Made by a program: the position numbers and the translations under genes. A stretch of 33,633 bases of DNA from an uncultured Prolixibacteraceae bacterium (GTDB taxonomy: Bacteria > Bacteroidota > Bacteroidia > Bacteroidales > Prolixibacteraceae), in the NCBI GenBank assembly GCA_913063265.1, contig CAJXZG010000062.1, positions 1 through 33,633 on the forward strand. The letters are read 5' to 3'. Below the pieces are notes generated by a model that ran no database searches, had not been told where the DNA came from, and worked only from the letters and a program-made list of their open reading frames with translations. Of this stretch, positions 1 to 7,628 are shown in pieces (the stretch's first letter is position 1; the number at the start of each line of letters is the position of its first letter).

Positions 1-556
1 TAAATTTTTGCAACTTTTCTGTTTTATAAATAAGTGGGCAGAAATCTGGTGTACCAGGCAAATTATTAATTATTCTGTGTCGTGAAGAGCGTTGCCCTTT
101 AACAGCAAACTGTTGTTTCTCATCAATTAATGATACAAAATTTCCTTGTTTCAAATTCTTTATATTCAATGTAGTATTTAGCAACCATTCATATAAAAAC
201 CATATCTTACGGCTATATTGACTTGTGGGCTCCAGTAGTACAATTTCAGATATCAACTCCTGATTGATTTGCTCAAATAATTTTTTTAAAACCAGAAGGT
301 TTATGCCTTCATATTTTATTGCAAAAACTAACTGTTTGTAAAGTGTTTCATCCGGCTGGTATACAGGAGTAAAAACTTGCCAGTTATCTGTTTTATATTT
401 TCGTTTTTTCAGACTTATTAGTGATAACCTGGATGGGATTGGAACAGATAGCTTGTAATTATCAATAATTGCTCCATAGCCAGTTAAGTATCCTTCCTCG
501 GGTGTTAATATTCCGTGAAAAACAGTTATTAGTGGAGAAAAACAGTTATTGTTCAT
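1..556 (-). CDS. Fic family protein, N-terminal part (cut by the window edge)
   Basis: Reading the minus strand from the ATG at 556-554 gives 185 open codons to the left edge, so only the N-terminal region is visible. Recognisable family segments are EEGYLTGYGAIIDNYKLSVP (about residues 20-39), WQVFTP, a KYEGINLLVLKKLFEQ stretch, QYSRKIWFLYEW and NNLPGTPDFCPL. I know this arrangement from the N-terminal region of large Bacteroidota Fic proteins. The catalytic Fic motif HPFxxGNGR would lie further left and is not seen. Fic enzymes transfer AMP or other phosphate-containing groups to target proteins, and several act as toxins or regulators. No in-frame ATG exists upstream before the repeat zone, which supports this start. 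The first codons are made of the upstream repeat units (see 517-655). Family assignment is fairly sure; activity cannot be judged. Confidence 0.75.
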   Translation of the reverse strand, partial: MNNNCFSPLITVFHGILTPEEGYLTGYGAIIDNYKLSVPIPSRLSLISLKKRKYKTDNWQVFTPVYQPDETLYKQLVFAIKYEGINLLVLKKLFEQINQELISEIVLLEPTSQYSRKIWFLYEWLLNTTLNIKNLKQGNFVSLIDEKQQFAVKGQRSSRHRIINNLPGTPDFCPLIYKTEKLQKF

Positions 557-655
557 CTTGAATTGGAAAATATAGTTATTGTAAAGATATGGAAAAACAA
601 TTACAAAATGAGAAAAACGATTATATTTTGACTGTTGTGTGAAAAAATGATTATT
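517..655. repeat. Six iterated GAAAAACrRTTATT-like repeats over the Fic start
   Basis: Imperfect copies of GAAAAAC(A/G)RTTATT begin at 517, 537, 566, 592, 612 and 641, all in the same orientation. The first two are identical over 14 bp. Start-to-start distances are 20, 29, 26, 20 and 29, so copies 1-3 and 4-6 are offset by exactly 75 bp. They cover the first codons and the upstream region of the minus-strand Fic gene. A -7-like TATCTTTA lies on the minus strand at 589-582. Their placement suggests operator sites for an autoregulator, but no binding protein is identified here. Confidence 0.7.
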
Positions 656-813
656 GAATAAGTGTGGATTTTATCCAGAAAATCGCAAAAAAATATTACT
701 TTTACCTCAGCAAATGGAAGCAAACTGATACTCAAAACATTGCGTTTTCGAGGTGGTAATTCGGGAGTTTGCAAAGTTTGAAAAAGTTAATTGGCTGGTA
801 ATTAATAATTTAA

Positions 814-844
814 ATCTTGGGTTCATTTCCCGCCAGCTCCACAT
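814..844 (+). other. tmRNA (ssrA) 3'-end-like remnant, possible attachment site
   Basis: The stretch GGGTTCATTTCCCGCC followed by AGCTCCAC (819-842) closely matches the T-arm and 3' acceptor strand of bacterial tmRNA, which typically ends GGGTTCAACTCCCGCC-AGCTCCACCA. The T-stem GGG/CCC and the acceptor half CAGCTCC are intact. No matching 5' half (GGGGCTG...) and no tag-peptide frame is visible within the preceding 800 bases, so this is not a complete gene. The 3' end of ssrA is a common integration site, and a lone 3' copy often marks one end of an integrated element. The Fic gene would lie on one side of that boundary. This interpretation is inference. Confidence 0.5.
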
Positions 845-876
845 CCTATTCTGATAAATTTAATTCTTAAATGATT

Positions 877-1896
877 TTACCAATCTTTTGGCCAGGAACC
901 AACTCCTTTAAAGAATTGTAAATCATGGAAATGAGGTTTTGTGAGTTTTTCAATTGCCAGCATTTCATCTTCAGACAATGGTGAGAAGTTTTTAGCAATT
1001 TGTATATTTTCTTCCAACTCCGAAATGGTGTCACAACCAACAATCGCTGTGCTTACAGGCAGTGTGAAAACATATTCCAATGCCTGCTTCATAGTAATGA
1101 TACCCCCATGAGAGAATATCCTGTCGCGGGCAGGTATTTTCATTGCTACAATTCCAACGTTCTTTTCTAAAGCCGTTGGAAGTAAATTTTCAATCATAGG
1201 ATCAATGTGTTTGTCAGCAGCGTTAATTGCTGCAAGCACTGTATCAAAAGGAAATCTTTCTATTAATGTTCGTAACTGTGCCGGGGATTCATGACCAGTA
1301 ATTCCAAGAAACTTAACTATACCTTCCTCTTTTGCTTTTTGCATGGCCTTTAGAACTCCGTCATTTGCAAAGATTTTATCCATATCCTCTCGGTCAGGCT
1401 TTTTTACATTATGAATTTGCCAAAGATCTATTGTATCGGTTTGCAGGTTTTTTAACGATTTTTCCAGATGACGCATTGCCCCATCATACGAACGATCGTG
1501 TGTTTTTGTCGCGATAAACACTTCATCTCTTCTATATTTTAATACCTTTCCTATGTATCTTTCACTGGTTCCCTGTAACTCTCGCTGATCTTCACCTTCC
1601 TTTGCTCTGCCATAATATGCAGATGTATCAATATAATTCACACCCAGATCAAGTGCCCGGTTAATAATTTCCAACGCATCCTTTTCTCTTCCCGGAATTT
1701 CGATAGTTGCCTGCCCTCCCAAACTAAATAGTCCAACATTAAAGCCTGTATTTCCAAAAGGTCGTGTTGGCATTTTTCCCCGGGCAAAAGTATCTATTAT
1801 CGCACCAACCGGATTATTAAAACTGTAATAACCTGCTGCTGCTGCAAGTGTTATCATTTTTTGAATAAACTTTCTTCTTGATTCTGATTTTGACAT
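877..1896 (-). CDS. Aldo/keto reductase with Tat-type signal
   Basis: This 339-aa protein is of the AKR superfamily (NAD(P)H-linked carbonyl/alcohol oxidoreductase, TIM barrel). The N-terminus has SRRKFIQK followed by a short hydrophobic, Ala-rich segment (about residues 6-26), a twin-arginine-like signal that suggests export after folding. The AKR tetrad is visible: D90 and Y95 in YIDTSAYYG, K131 in IATKTH and H162 in WQIHNV. LGITGH (about 198-203) and AIVGCDTISELEENI (C-terminal NADP-binding region) also fit. There is no C-terminal ferredoxin-like cysteine cluster, unlike some exported Bacteroidota AKRs. It stands alone between the Fic-side repeats and galM, in the same direction as galM but separated from it by a terminator. 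The substrate is unknown; proximity to galactose genes is weak evidence for a sugar role. Confidence 0.88.
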   Translation of the reverse strand: MSKSESRRKFIQKMITLAAAAGYYSFNNPVGAIIDTFARGKMPTRPFGNTGFNVGLFSLGGQATIEIPGREKDALEIINRALDLGVNYIDTSAYYGRAKEGEDQRELQGTSERYIGKVLKYRRDEVFIATKTHDRSYDGAMRHLEKSLKNLQTDTIDLWQIHNVKKPDREDMDKIFANDGVLKAMQKAKEEGIVKFLGITGHESPAQLRTLIERFPFDTVLAAINAADKHIDPMIENLLPTALEKNVGIVAMKIPARDRIFSHGGIITMKQALEYVFTLPVSTAIVGCDTISELEENIQIAKNFSPLSEDEMLAIEKLTKPHFHDLQFFKGVGSWPKDW

Positions 1897-2071
1897 AACC
1901 TGGAATTTTTAGTTGTTTTAAAATAATATCTTTTTACAATAGAAAAAATTAGGAATACAAGTACATCAATTAAAATCAGTTAATTTAATACATCGGTTTG
2001 TTCGAATACGGTTATGAAAGTTGAATGATATAATCTTTCTATACGGCTATTAAAATCTAAAAATTGAGAGC

Positions 2072-2096
2072 AAAAAAAAGCCCGGTTAGCCGGGCT
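2072..2096 (-). terminator. Intrinsic terminator after galM
   Basis: AGCCCGG (2079-2085), loop TTAG, then CCGGGCT (2090-2096) form a perfect 7-bp GC-rich hairpin. On the minus strand it is followed by a T run (2078-2072). It begins six bases beyond the galM stop codon, so it should end the galM transcript before the aldo/keto reductase gene. Confidence 0.9.
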
Positions 2097-2102
2097 GTAT
2101 CT

Positions 2103-3149
2103 TTATACTGTTTTAAATCGATAAACTGTTTTTTCGTTGTACTCTTCTCTAGGTTTTAGAAGGGTAGTCGGAAAGTCCGCTTGATTCACAGAATCAGGAT
2201 AATGTTGGGTTTCAAGTGCTATTCCTGAAAAACTGCCAAATTTCTTTTTTCCATCGATTACAAGTTCCGGATTCCAGTACCCCGTGTAGACCTGCATCCC
2301 CGGTTGAGTAGTGAGAACCTCAACCTGTCGGCCACTTTTTTCTTCTTTTAAACAGCCGATATACTTTAATTCACCCTTTTCGTTGTCCAAAACAAAATTA
2401 TCATCGTAACCCATTGGAACTTCAGTTAAACGGTGGTTTATTTTTTGTAAAGTGGTAAAATCCCATGGAGTTCCTTTTACAGGAATTATTTTTCCGGTTG
2501 GAATTTGTTCAACCATCTCTGTCATCTTTGTTGCAGTTAATTCAAGTTCATGATTTAGAATATTTTCTTTACCTGCTGTTAAATTGAAATAGGTATGATT
2601 GGTCAAATTTATAACTGTTGTTTTATCCGTTTCAGCCCGGTATTCAATACCGAGTTCGTTGTCATTATTTAGTGTGTAGATACATGTTACATCAAGATCT
2701 CCAGGGTAGTTTTCTTCACCGTCAGGACTCAAATAATTCAATTTAACTCCTAATTGTTTTTCATCCTGGAACGTTTCAGCTTTGAAAAGTCTACGGTCGA
2801 ATCCAACTTTTCCACCATGCAAATGATTTGGTCCATTGTTAACAGCCATATCGTAAGAAACTCCTTCAATCTCAAGTTTTCCTTTTGCTATGCGGTTTCC
2901 AAATCTGCCGATAATTGCACCGAAATACGGATAACTTCCAAGATATTCATCACTTAAATAAGTATCAAGTTTTTCAAAACCACAGACTACATTTTCTGTT
3001 TTTCCCGTTTTATCCGGCATTTCAATACTGGTGATAATTGCACCGTAATTGGTAATTTTAACAGTTAAGTTGTTGTCGTTAATTAGCGTAAACAGTTCCA
3101 CATTGCTTCCGTCATGTAATTTCCCGAAGGAGTTGATTTCAATTTTCAT
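2103..3149 (-). CDS. galM: Aldose 1-epimerase (mutarotase)
   Basis: This 348-aa protein interconverts alpha and beta anomers of galactose and related aldoses, feeding the alpha form to galactokinase in the Leloir pathway. Catalytic and binding residues of the family are present: H109/H111 in PNHLHGG, the catalytic acid H185 in LTNHTYFNL, D250 in GYDDN and the catalytic base E313 in ALETQHYPDS. FGAIIGRFGNRIAKG (76-90) is also typical. There is no signal peptide, so it is cytoplasmic, and its length is normal for the family. It is divergent from the GntR-type regulator at 3410 and shares a 260-bp intergenic region with it that holds an operator-like site. A minus-strand -7-like sequence CACCTTTG lies at 3311-3304, 7 of 8 matching apart from the first base. 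Confidence 0.95.
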   Translation of the reverse strand: MKIEINSFGKLHDGSNVELFTLINDNNLTVKITNYGAIITSIEMPDKTGKTENVVCGFEKLDTYLSDEYLGSYPYFGAIIGRFGNRIAKGKLEIEGVSYDMAVNNGPNHLHGGKVGFDRRLFKAETFQDEKQLGVKLNYLSPDGEENYPGDLDVTCIYTLNNDNELGIEYRAETDKTTVINLTNHTYFNLTAGKENILNHELELTATKMTEMVEQIPTGKIIPVKGTPWDFTTLQKINHRLTEVPMGYDDNFVLDNEKGELKYIGCLKEEKSGRQVEVLTTQPGMQVYTGYWNPELVIDGKKKFGSFSGIALETQHYPDSVNQADFPTTLLKPREEYNEKTVYRFKTV

Positions 3150-3328
3150 CTTTTTAAAAATATTAAGTTTTTATGGCATAAACTACCTGTCTGTCGTATT
3201 AGAGATAATTCGTATCTTATGATAGCCATTGGGATAATCATTTCGATTGATGTGAATTCTCTTCTCATGCACATTTAATAATTCTGAATTTTATTTGCTT
3301 AATCAAAGGTGCAAAAAAAGTAAAAACA

Positions 3329-3346
3329 AACTGGTTGGTACTGGTT
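3329..3346. promoter_or_regulatory. Operator-like site between galM and the regulator
   Basis: AACTGGTTGGTACTGGTT contains ACTGGT twice in direct orientation. Its first 11 bases, AACTGGTTGGT, recur exactly at 4452-4462 over the galK promoter, where they form half of a palindrome. It lies between the galM start and the regulator start, beside candidate -7 boxes for both directions. The likely ligand is the adjacent GntR-family regulator, which would make it an autoregulatory and galM-controlling site. Confidence 0.65.
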
Positions 3347-3383
3347 GTGTTTTAAAACATGCCAATTTTGTCAAAACTCTTTT

Positions 3384-3391
3384 TAAATTTG
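3384..3391 (+). promoter_or_regulatory. -7 box of the regulator gene
   Basis: TAAATTTG is an exact match to the Bacteroidota -7 consensus TAnnTTTG and lies 19 bases before the regulator start codon. A good -33 TTG at the usual distance is not present, so the promoter may be weak or depend on activation. Confidence 0.55.
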
Positions 3392-3409
3392 TAAAGCTTA
3401 ATCAAACTT

Positions 3410-4414
3410 ATGGTAAGACGCATTATTAATATCGATCCAAAATCGTCGTTGCCAAAATACAGGCAAATAATAAATTCAACACTTTTGGCAATTGAAAAAA
3501 AAGTATTGAAAAAGGGTGATAAAGTTCCGTCAATAAATCGATTGTGTTCAGAATTGAATTTAAGCAGAGATACTGTCATGCTGGCTTTTAATGAGTTAAA
3601 AGCCAAAGGTATCTTACACAGTCAACCTGGTAAAGGATATTATGTTGTTACTACAGATATTCACCAGGAAGAACATGTATTTATTCTTTTCGATGAAATG
3701 AATTCGTTTAAGGAGGATTTGTATAATTCTTTGATTTCAAGTTTTAAAGGAAAAGCAATTGTCGATGTTTTTTTTCATCACTTTAATTATAAGGTTTTTC
3801 GTAATCTTATTAACGATAGCATCGGACATTATACCTCATATGTAATAATGCCTGCAACATTTGATAACATAAGTCATTTATTGTCAAAACTGCCAAAAGA
3901 CAAAGTTTTTATTCTGGATCGTTTGAAACCGGAATTGAAAATGTATCCGGTTCTTTATCAGGATTTTGAAAATGATTTTTGTGATGCACTTCAACAAGGA
4001 TACGAATTGATAAAAAAATACAGAAAGTTGATTTTTGTTAATCCGGGAGGTAAAGAACCGGCTGAGAGAGTTAATGGTTTTGAAAAATTTTGCTCAAATA
4101 ACGGATTTGATTTTGAAGTTTTAAAAACAATTGAAGGCATTCGTCCGCAGTTGTATGAAGCATATTTTATAATATCGGATAGAGAACTGGTGGAAATGGT
4201 GAAAATAGCACATGAGTATAACTATAAATTGGGGCAAAAATTTGGGATTGTTTCTTTTAACGATACCATTTTGAAAGAGGTTGTTGCGGGTGGAATAACT
4301 ACAATTTCCACTGATTTTTTTGAAATGGGAAAAGCATTGGCTAATATGGTTCTGAATAAAAACACTGGACAGGTCAGAAATCCATCAAAACTTATTGTTC
4401 GAAAAAGTTTATGA
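3410..4414 (+). CDS. GntR-family transcriptional regulator with sugar-binding domain
   Basis: This 334-aa protein has an N-terminal GntR winged helix (about residues 12-78). Typical family segments are LPKYRQIINS, KGDKVPSINRLCSELNLSRD, TVMLAFNELKAKGIL and QPGKGYYV. The rest (about 85-334) has the alternating beta/alpha pattern of a periplasmic-binding/LacI-type effector domain, with a C-terminal GIVSFNDTILKEVVAGGITT segment typical of it. This fusion is used in Bacteroidota to control sugar genes (AraR-like). It is divergent from galM and just upstream of galK, and both control regions share AACTGGTTGGT, so a local galactose-responsive repressor is the likely role. The effector is not known from sequence. 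No signal or membrane segments are visible. Confidence 0.88.
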   Translation: MVRRIINIDPKSSLPKYRQIINSTLLAIEKKVLKKGDKVPSINRLCSELNLSRDTVMLAFNELKAKGILHSQPGKGYYVVTTDIHQEEHVFILFDEMNSFKEDLYNSLISSFKGKAIVDVFFHHFNYKVFRNLINDSIGHYTSYVIMPATFDNISHLLSKLPKDKVFILDRLKPELKMYPVLYQDFENDFCDALQQGYELIKKYRKLIFVNPGGKEPAERVNGFEKFCSNNGFDFEVLKTIEGIRPQLYEAYFIISDRELVEMVKIAHEYNYKLGQKFGIVSFNDTILKEVVAGGITTISTDFFEMGKALANMVLNKNTGQVRNPSKLIVRKSL

Positions 4415-4442
4415 TAAATATTAAATTGAGATTTATTATCCT

Positions 4443-4487
4443 ACCAGTTCCAACTGGTTGGTGAATGTGCGTTTTGAAATAGATTTG
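4443..4487 (+). promoter_or_regulatory. galK promoter overlapped by a palindromic operator
   Basis: ACCAGTT-CC-AACTGGT (4443-4458) is a perfect 7-2-7 inverted repeat. It runs into TTG at 4458-4460, which is 19 bases from an exact -7 box TAGATTTG (4480-4487). A protein bound to the palindrome would cover the -33 element, so repression is the simplest reading. The predicted transcript would begin about 35-40 bases before galK. Confidence 0.75.
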
Positions 4488-4531
4488 GGAAAAATGAATA
4501 AAGCAAAATATAAATTTAAAGATTAAAAATT

Positions 4532-5824
4532 ATGACTAAAATTAATAACTTAATTGAGAAGATTAATGGTGGAGATAATCCTTTGTTTAAGGAGTTGTAC
4601 GGAGGTGATAAGGCAATATTGAAAGAACAGGCAGCAAGATATGCAAGTTTGATGGGTGATTTTAGTGCCACATTTGGGGCAGATGATGTTGCTCTTTTTA
4701 GTTCTCCCGGAAGAACGGAAATAGGGGGTAATCACACAGACCATAATTATGGCCGTGTTTTAGCAGGAGCTGTAAATCTTGATAACATTGCTGTTGTTGC
4801 ACCAAACGGAACAAATACAATTAGAATAAAATCTGCTGGTTATCCCGAGTTTCAGGTTGAATTATCGGATTTTGTTCCTAATGAAGATGAGTTTTATACT
4901 TCAACTTCACTTGTAAAAGGTATTGCTGCAAAGATGAAGGAAAACGGATATAAGATTGGTGGATTCGACGCATGTATTGAAGGTCGCGTTCCAAAAGGAT
5001 CAGGTTTAAGTTCATCGGCTTCCTTTGAGGTTTTGATTGGTGCGATAATCAACGAGCTTTTTAACGATGGGAAAATGAGCGCAGTTGAAAATGCAATAAT
5101 CGGACAGTGGAGCGAAAATAACTATTTCGGAAAACCATGTGGATTAATGGATCAAACAGCATGTTCAGTAGGTGGATTAATTACAATCGATTTTAAAGAT
5201 CCTGCAAATCCTGTCGTTAAAGAAGTGGATTTTGATTTTGTTTCAACAGGATATTCTTTAGTTATTACTGATGTAGGCGGTGGCCACGATGACCCTGCTT
5301 CACAGGCTGAATACGCTTCTTTGCCAACTGAAATGAAATCGGTAGCTGCTGAAATGGGAGCAACTGTTCTTCGGGAACTTACATTGGAAGAAATTGTAAA
5401 AGCAATACCGGAATTACGTAAAAAAGGTATCAGCGACCGTGCAATACTTCGTTCGTATCACTTCCAGGGAGATAATCAACGTGTTGTTGATCAGGTGGCT
5501 GCTTTAGAAAAAAATGATTTTCAGGCTTTCTTAAAAATGGTGGTTGAATCGGGTTACAGTTCATATATGTATAATCAGAATATTTTTGATGTGGTACATA
5601 AGGATGAACAGGTTGTATCTCTGGCTTTGGCGCTTAGTGAAATGATTTTGAAAGGGTCTGGAGCATGGCGTGTACATGGAGGTGGATTTGGTGGAACTAT
5701 TCAGGCTTTTGTTCCACAGGAAAAGCTCGGGGAGTACACAAAAACGCTCGAACATGTTTATGGAGAGGGTACTTGCCACAAATTATTTATCAGAACAAAA
5801 GGTTCTGTGAAACTGGATTTATAG
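4532..5824 (+). CDS. galK: Galactokinase
   Basis: This 430-aa GHMP-family sugar kinase uses ATP to make galactose 1-phosphate, the first committed Leloir step. The galactokinase signature is GRTEIGGNHTDHNYGR (60-75), the ATP-binding GHMP motif is GRVPKGSGLSSSASFE (151-166), the catalytic aspartate is D207 in GLMDQTACSVGG, and the C-terminal GHMP motif is VHGGGFGGT. The GGNHTDH form and the length above 420 aa are typical of the Firmicutes/Bacteroidota branch, which is longer than E. coli GalK (about 380). The gene is preceded by a strong promoter with an operator palindrome. A related sugar (for example an N-acetylated or pentose kinase role) cannot be fully excluded, but the galM neighbour supports galactose. 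Confidence 0.93.
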   Translation: MTKINNLIEKINGGDNPLFKELYGGDKAILKEQAARYASLMGDFSATFGADDVALFSSPGRTEIGGNHTDHNYGRVLAGAVNLDNIAVVAPNGTNTIRIKSAGYPEFQVELSDFVPNEDEFYTSTSLVKGIAAKMKENGYKIGGFDACIEGRVPKGSGLSSSASFEVLIGAIINELFNDGKMSAVENAIIGQWSENNYFGKPCGLMDQTACSVGGLITIDFKDPANPVVKEVDFDFVSTGYSLVITDVGGGHDDPASQAEYASLPTEMKSVAAEMGATVLRELTLEEIVKAIPELRKKGISDRAILRSYHFQGDNQRVVDQVAALEKNDFQAFLKMVVESGYSSYMYNQNIFDVVHKDEQVVSLALALSEMILKGSGAWRVHGGGFGGTIQAFVPQEKLGEYTKTLEHVYGEGTCHKLFIRTKGSVKLDL

Positions 5825-5905
5825 GAAATTAATTGGATTCAGGTTGAAATAATTATCGGTCGGTGAAAAAAGTGCTTGAAAAGTTCTGTATTACATTCGT
5901 TATTT

Positions 5906-5913
5906 TAACTTTG
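5906..5913 (+). promoter_or_regulatory. -7 box upstream of the FHS symporter
   Basis: TAACTTTG matches TAnnTTTG exactly and lies 116 bases before the start codon, leaving a long leader. There is no good -33 TTG at 19 bases. The galK-type operator sequence is absent from this 204-bp spacer. Confidence 0.45.
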
Positions 5914-6028
5914 CGGACGAAATACTTAACTGCTTCAAATTTTTCGGATAAGTTTGATATTTGCTTAAACCAAAATGAATCAATTGTTAGAATAAATTTT
6001 TCAACTAAAATCAATAAAGTATTTATTT

Positions 6029-7318
6029 ATGGAAACTAAAAAACAAAACTACACGGTACCTATTATCATGATGATCCTACTTTTTGGTATGATCTCATTT
6101 GTTACCAATTTGGCCGCACCTATGGGTGTTGTATTAAAAGCCCAGTTTGGAGCAAGTAACTTTCAGGGAATGATGGGGAATGCAATGAACTTTATTGCAT
6201 ACGCAGTTATGGGTATTCCCGGAGGAATTTTGTTACAAAAAATTGGCTACAAAAAAACTGCGCTTATTGCAATTGCAGTTGGTTTTATCGGTGTTGGTAT
6301 TCAATACCTTTCTGGTTATGCAGGTGAGGGATCAGCATTTTCTATCTATCTGACAGGAGCTTTTGTTGCTGGTTTTTCAATGACATTATTAAATACAGTT
6401 GTAAATCCAATGCTTAACACATTAGGTGGAGGCGGAAACAAAGGAAACCAGTTGATTCAGGTTGGTGGTTCATTCAACTCTGTTATGGCAACTTTTACTC
6501 CCGCTTTTGTAGGTATCTTAATAGGTGAAGCGACAAAAGCCAGAATTTCTGATATTTTTCCAGTAATGTACATCGCAATGGGAGTATTTGCACTTGTTTT
6601 CTTTGTGCTCTTGTTTGTGAATATTCCTGAACCAAGTTTGGAATTTGCCAAGGAACCAATGAAGAACCTGATGGCCGGTGCGATGAAATTCCGTCATTTT
6701 GTTTTAGGTGCCGTTGCAATTTTTGTATATGTTGGTGTTGAAATTGGTGTACCCGGAACTATGATGCTATGGCTGGCAGATCCTGCAGTTGGTATGGGTG
6801 CTGGTATTGCAGGTTCGGTGGCCGGAACCTACTGGTTGTTAATGTTGGTTGGCCGTTTAACCGGTGCTGCTCTTGGTAGTAAAATTTCTAGTAAGACAAT
6901 GTTAACAGTTGCATCTTTTTTGGGCTTAATTTTGGTTCTTTCGGGGATCTTTATCTCGGCATCAGCAACCGTAAATATGCCTGTATTTAAGTCATCTGGA
7001 AGCTCGTTGTCTTTTGGTTTGGAAGAAGTACCTGTGAAGGCAATGTTATTTGTTTTGGTTGGATTATGTACTTCAATTATGTGGGGGGGTATTTTTAACC
7101 TTGCCGTGGAAGGACTTGGAAAATATGTTGCTGCTGCTTCCGGTATTTTTATGACCATGGTTGTTGGTGGCGGACTTATTCCACTGGTTCAAAATGCAGT
7201 TGCCGATGCAGCTGGATATATACCAAGTTACTGGGTAATGATTGCCGGTCTTGGATATTTACTCTTCTATGCACTTATTGGAAGTAAAGTAACCAAACGA
7301 GCTGATGATGTTGCATAA
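6029..7318 (+). CDS. FHS-family sugar/H+ symporter (MFS)
   Basis: This 429-aa MFS permease has about 12 hydrophobic helices. The segments VVNPMLNTLGG and QVGGSFNSVMATFTPA, the gap between the two six-helix halves (about 200-225) and the repeated PG/GG turns (GIPGGILLQKIGYKK) resemble the fucose-galactose-glucose:H+ symporter group (FucP/GluP). It would carry sugar across the inner membrane with protons. It sits 204 bp after galK in the same direction with its own -7 box and ends in a strong terminator. Galactose or glucose is the likely substrate from context; the sequence alone does not decide. Confidence 0.85.
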   Translation: METKKQNYTVPIIMMILLFGMISFVTNLAAPMGVVLKAQFGASNFQGMMGNAMNFIAYAVMGIPGGILLQKIGYKKTALIAIAVGFIGVGIQYLSGYAGEGSAFSIYLTGAFVAGFSMTLLNTVVNPMLNTLGGGGNKGNQLIQVGGSFNSVMATFTPAFVGILIGEATKARISDIFPVMYIAMGVFALVFFVLLFVNIPEPSLEFAKEPMKNLMAGAMKFRHFVLGAVAIFVYVGVEIGVPGTMMLWLADPAVGMGAGIAGSVAGTYWLLMLVGRLTGAALGSKISSKTMLTVASFLGLILVLSGIFISASATVNMPVFKSSGSSLSFGLEEVPVKAMLFVLVGLCTSIMWGGIFNLAVEGLGKYVAAASGIFMTMVVGGGLIPLVQNAVADAAGYIPSYWVMIAGLGYLLFYALIGSKVTKRADDVA

Positions 7319-7373
7319 GATAAAATCTTAATACTTGTCTCAATTGAATTTATAGTTCAATTCGCAATTACCA

Positions 7374-7405
7374 AAAGCCATCCGAATAGCAGCGGATGGC
7401 TTTTT
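7374..7405 (+). terminator. Intrinsic terminator after the FHS symporter
   Basis: AAAGCCATCCG (7374-7384), loop AATAGCAG, then CGGATGGCTTT (7393-7403) and a T run make a perfect 11-bp hairpin. It separates the FHS gene from the SSS gene. In the rest of the 310-bp spacer I see only AT-rich sequence and a weak -7-like TATGTTGG around 7542-7549. Confidence 0.93.
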
Positions 7406-7628
7406 CTGTTTTGTAATGCACAAAATTGTAAAGATTCAGAACAAATAAGCAATTCAATTTTATATTCCTTTTTTAGTTTTGGTTGGAAATAAAAAATAAA
7501 ACGTATTTTCAACACTTGAATTTATTATTGGGATCTAAAAACTATGTTGGGTTTTTGTGTTTCATATGAATTCCGTTTTTTAGAAAAAGAAACAATTTAG
7601 ACACAGAATTAAACCAAAAAAATAACTT

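Noticed and set aside
589..642. Short plus-strand frame of 17 codons (MEKQLQNEK...) in the repeat zone
   Set aside because: It is made of repeat units, is very short and has no promoter or ribosome site of note; the repeats explain it.
517..655. CRISPR-like array
   Set aside because: The repeats are imperfect, only about 14 bases long, with gaps of 6-15 bases; there are no uniform spacers and no cas genes.
7478..7488. TTTTGGTTGGA upstream of the SSS gene as a further gal operator
   Set aside because: It lacks the ACTGGT core and has no inverted partner, so similarity to AACTGGTTGGT is too weak.
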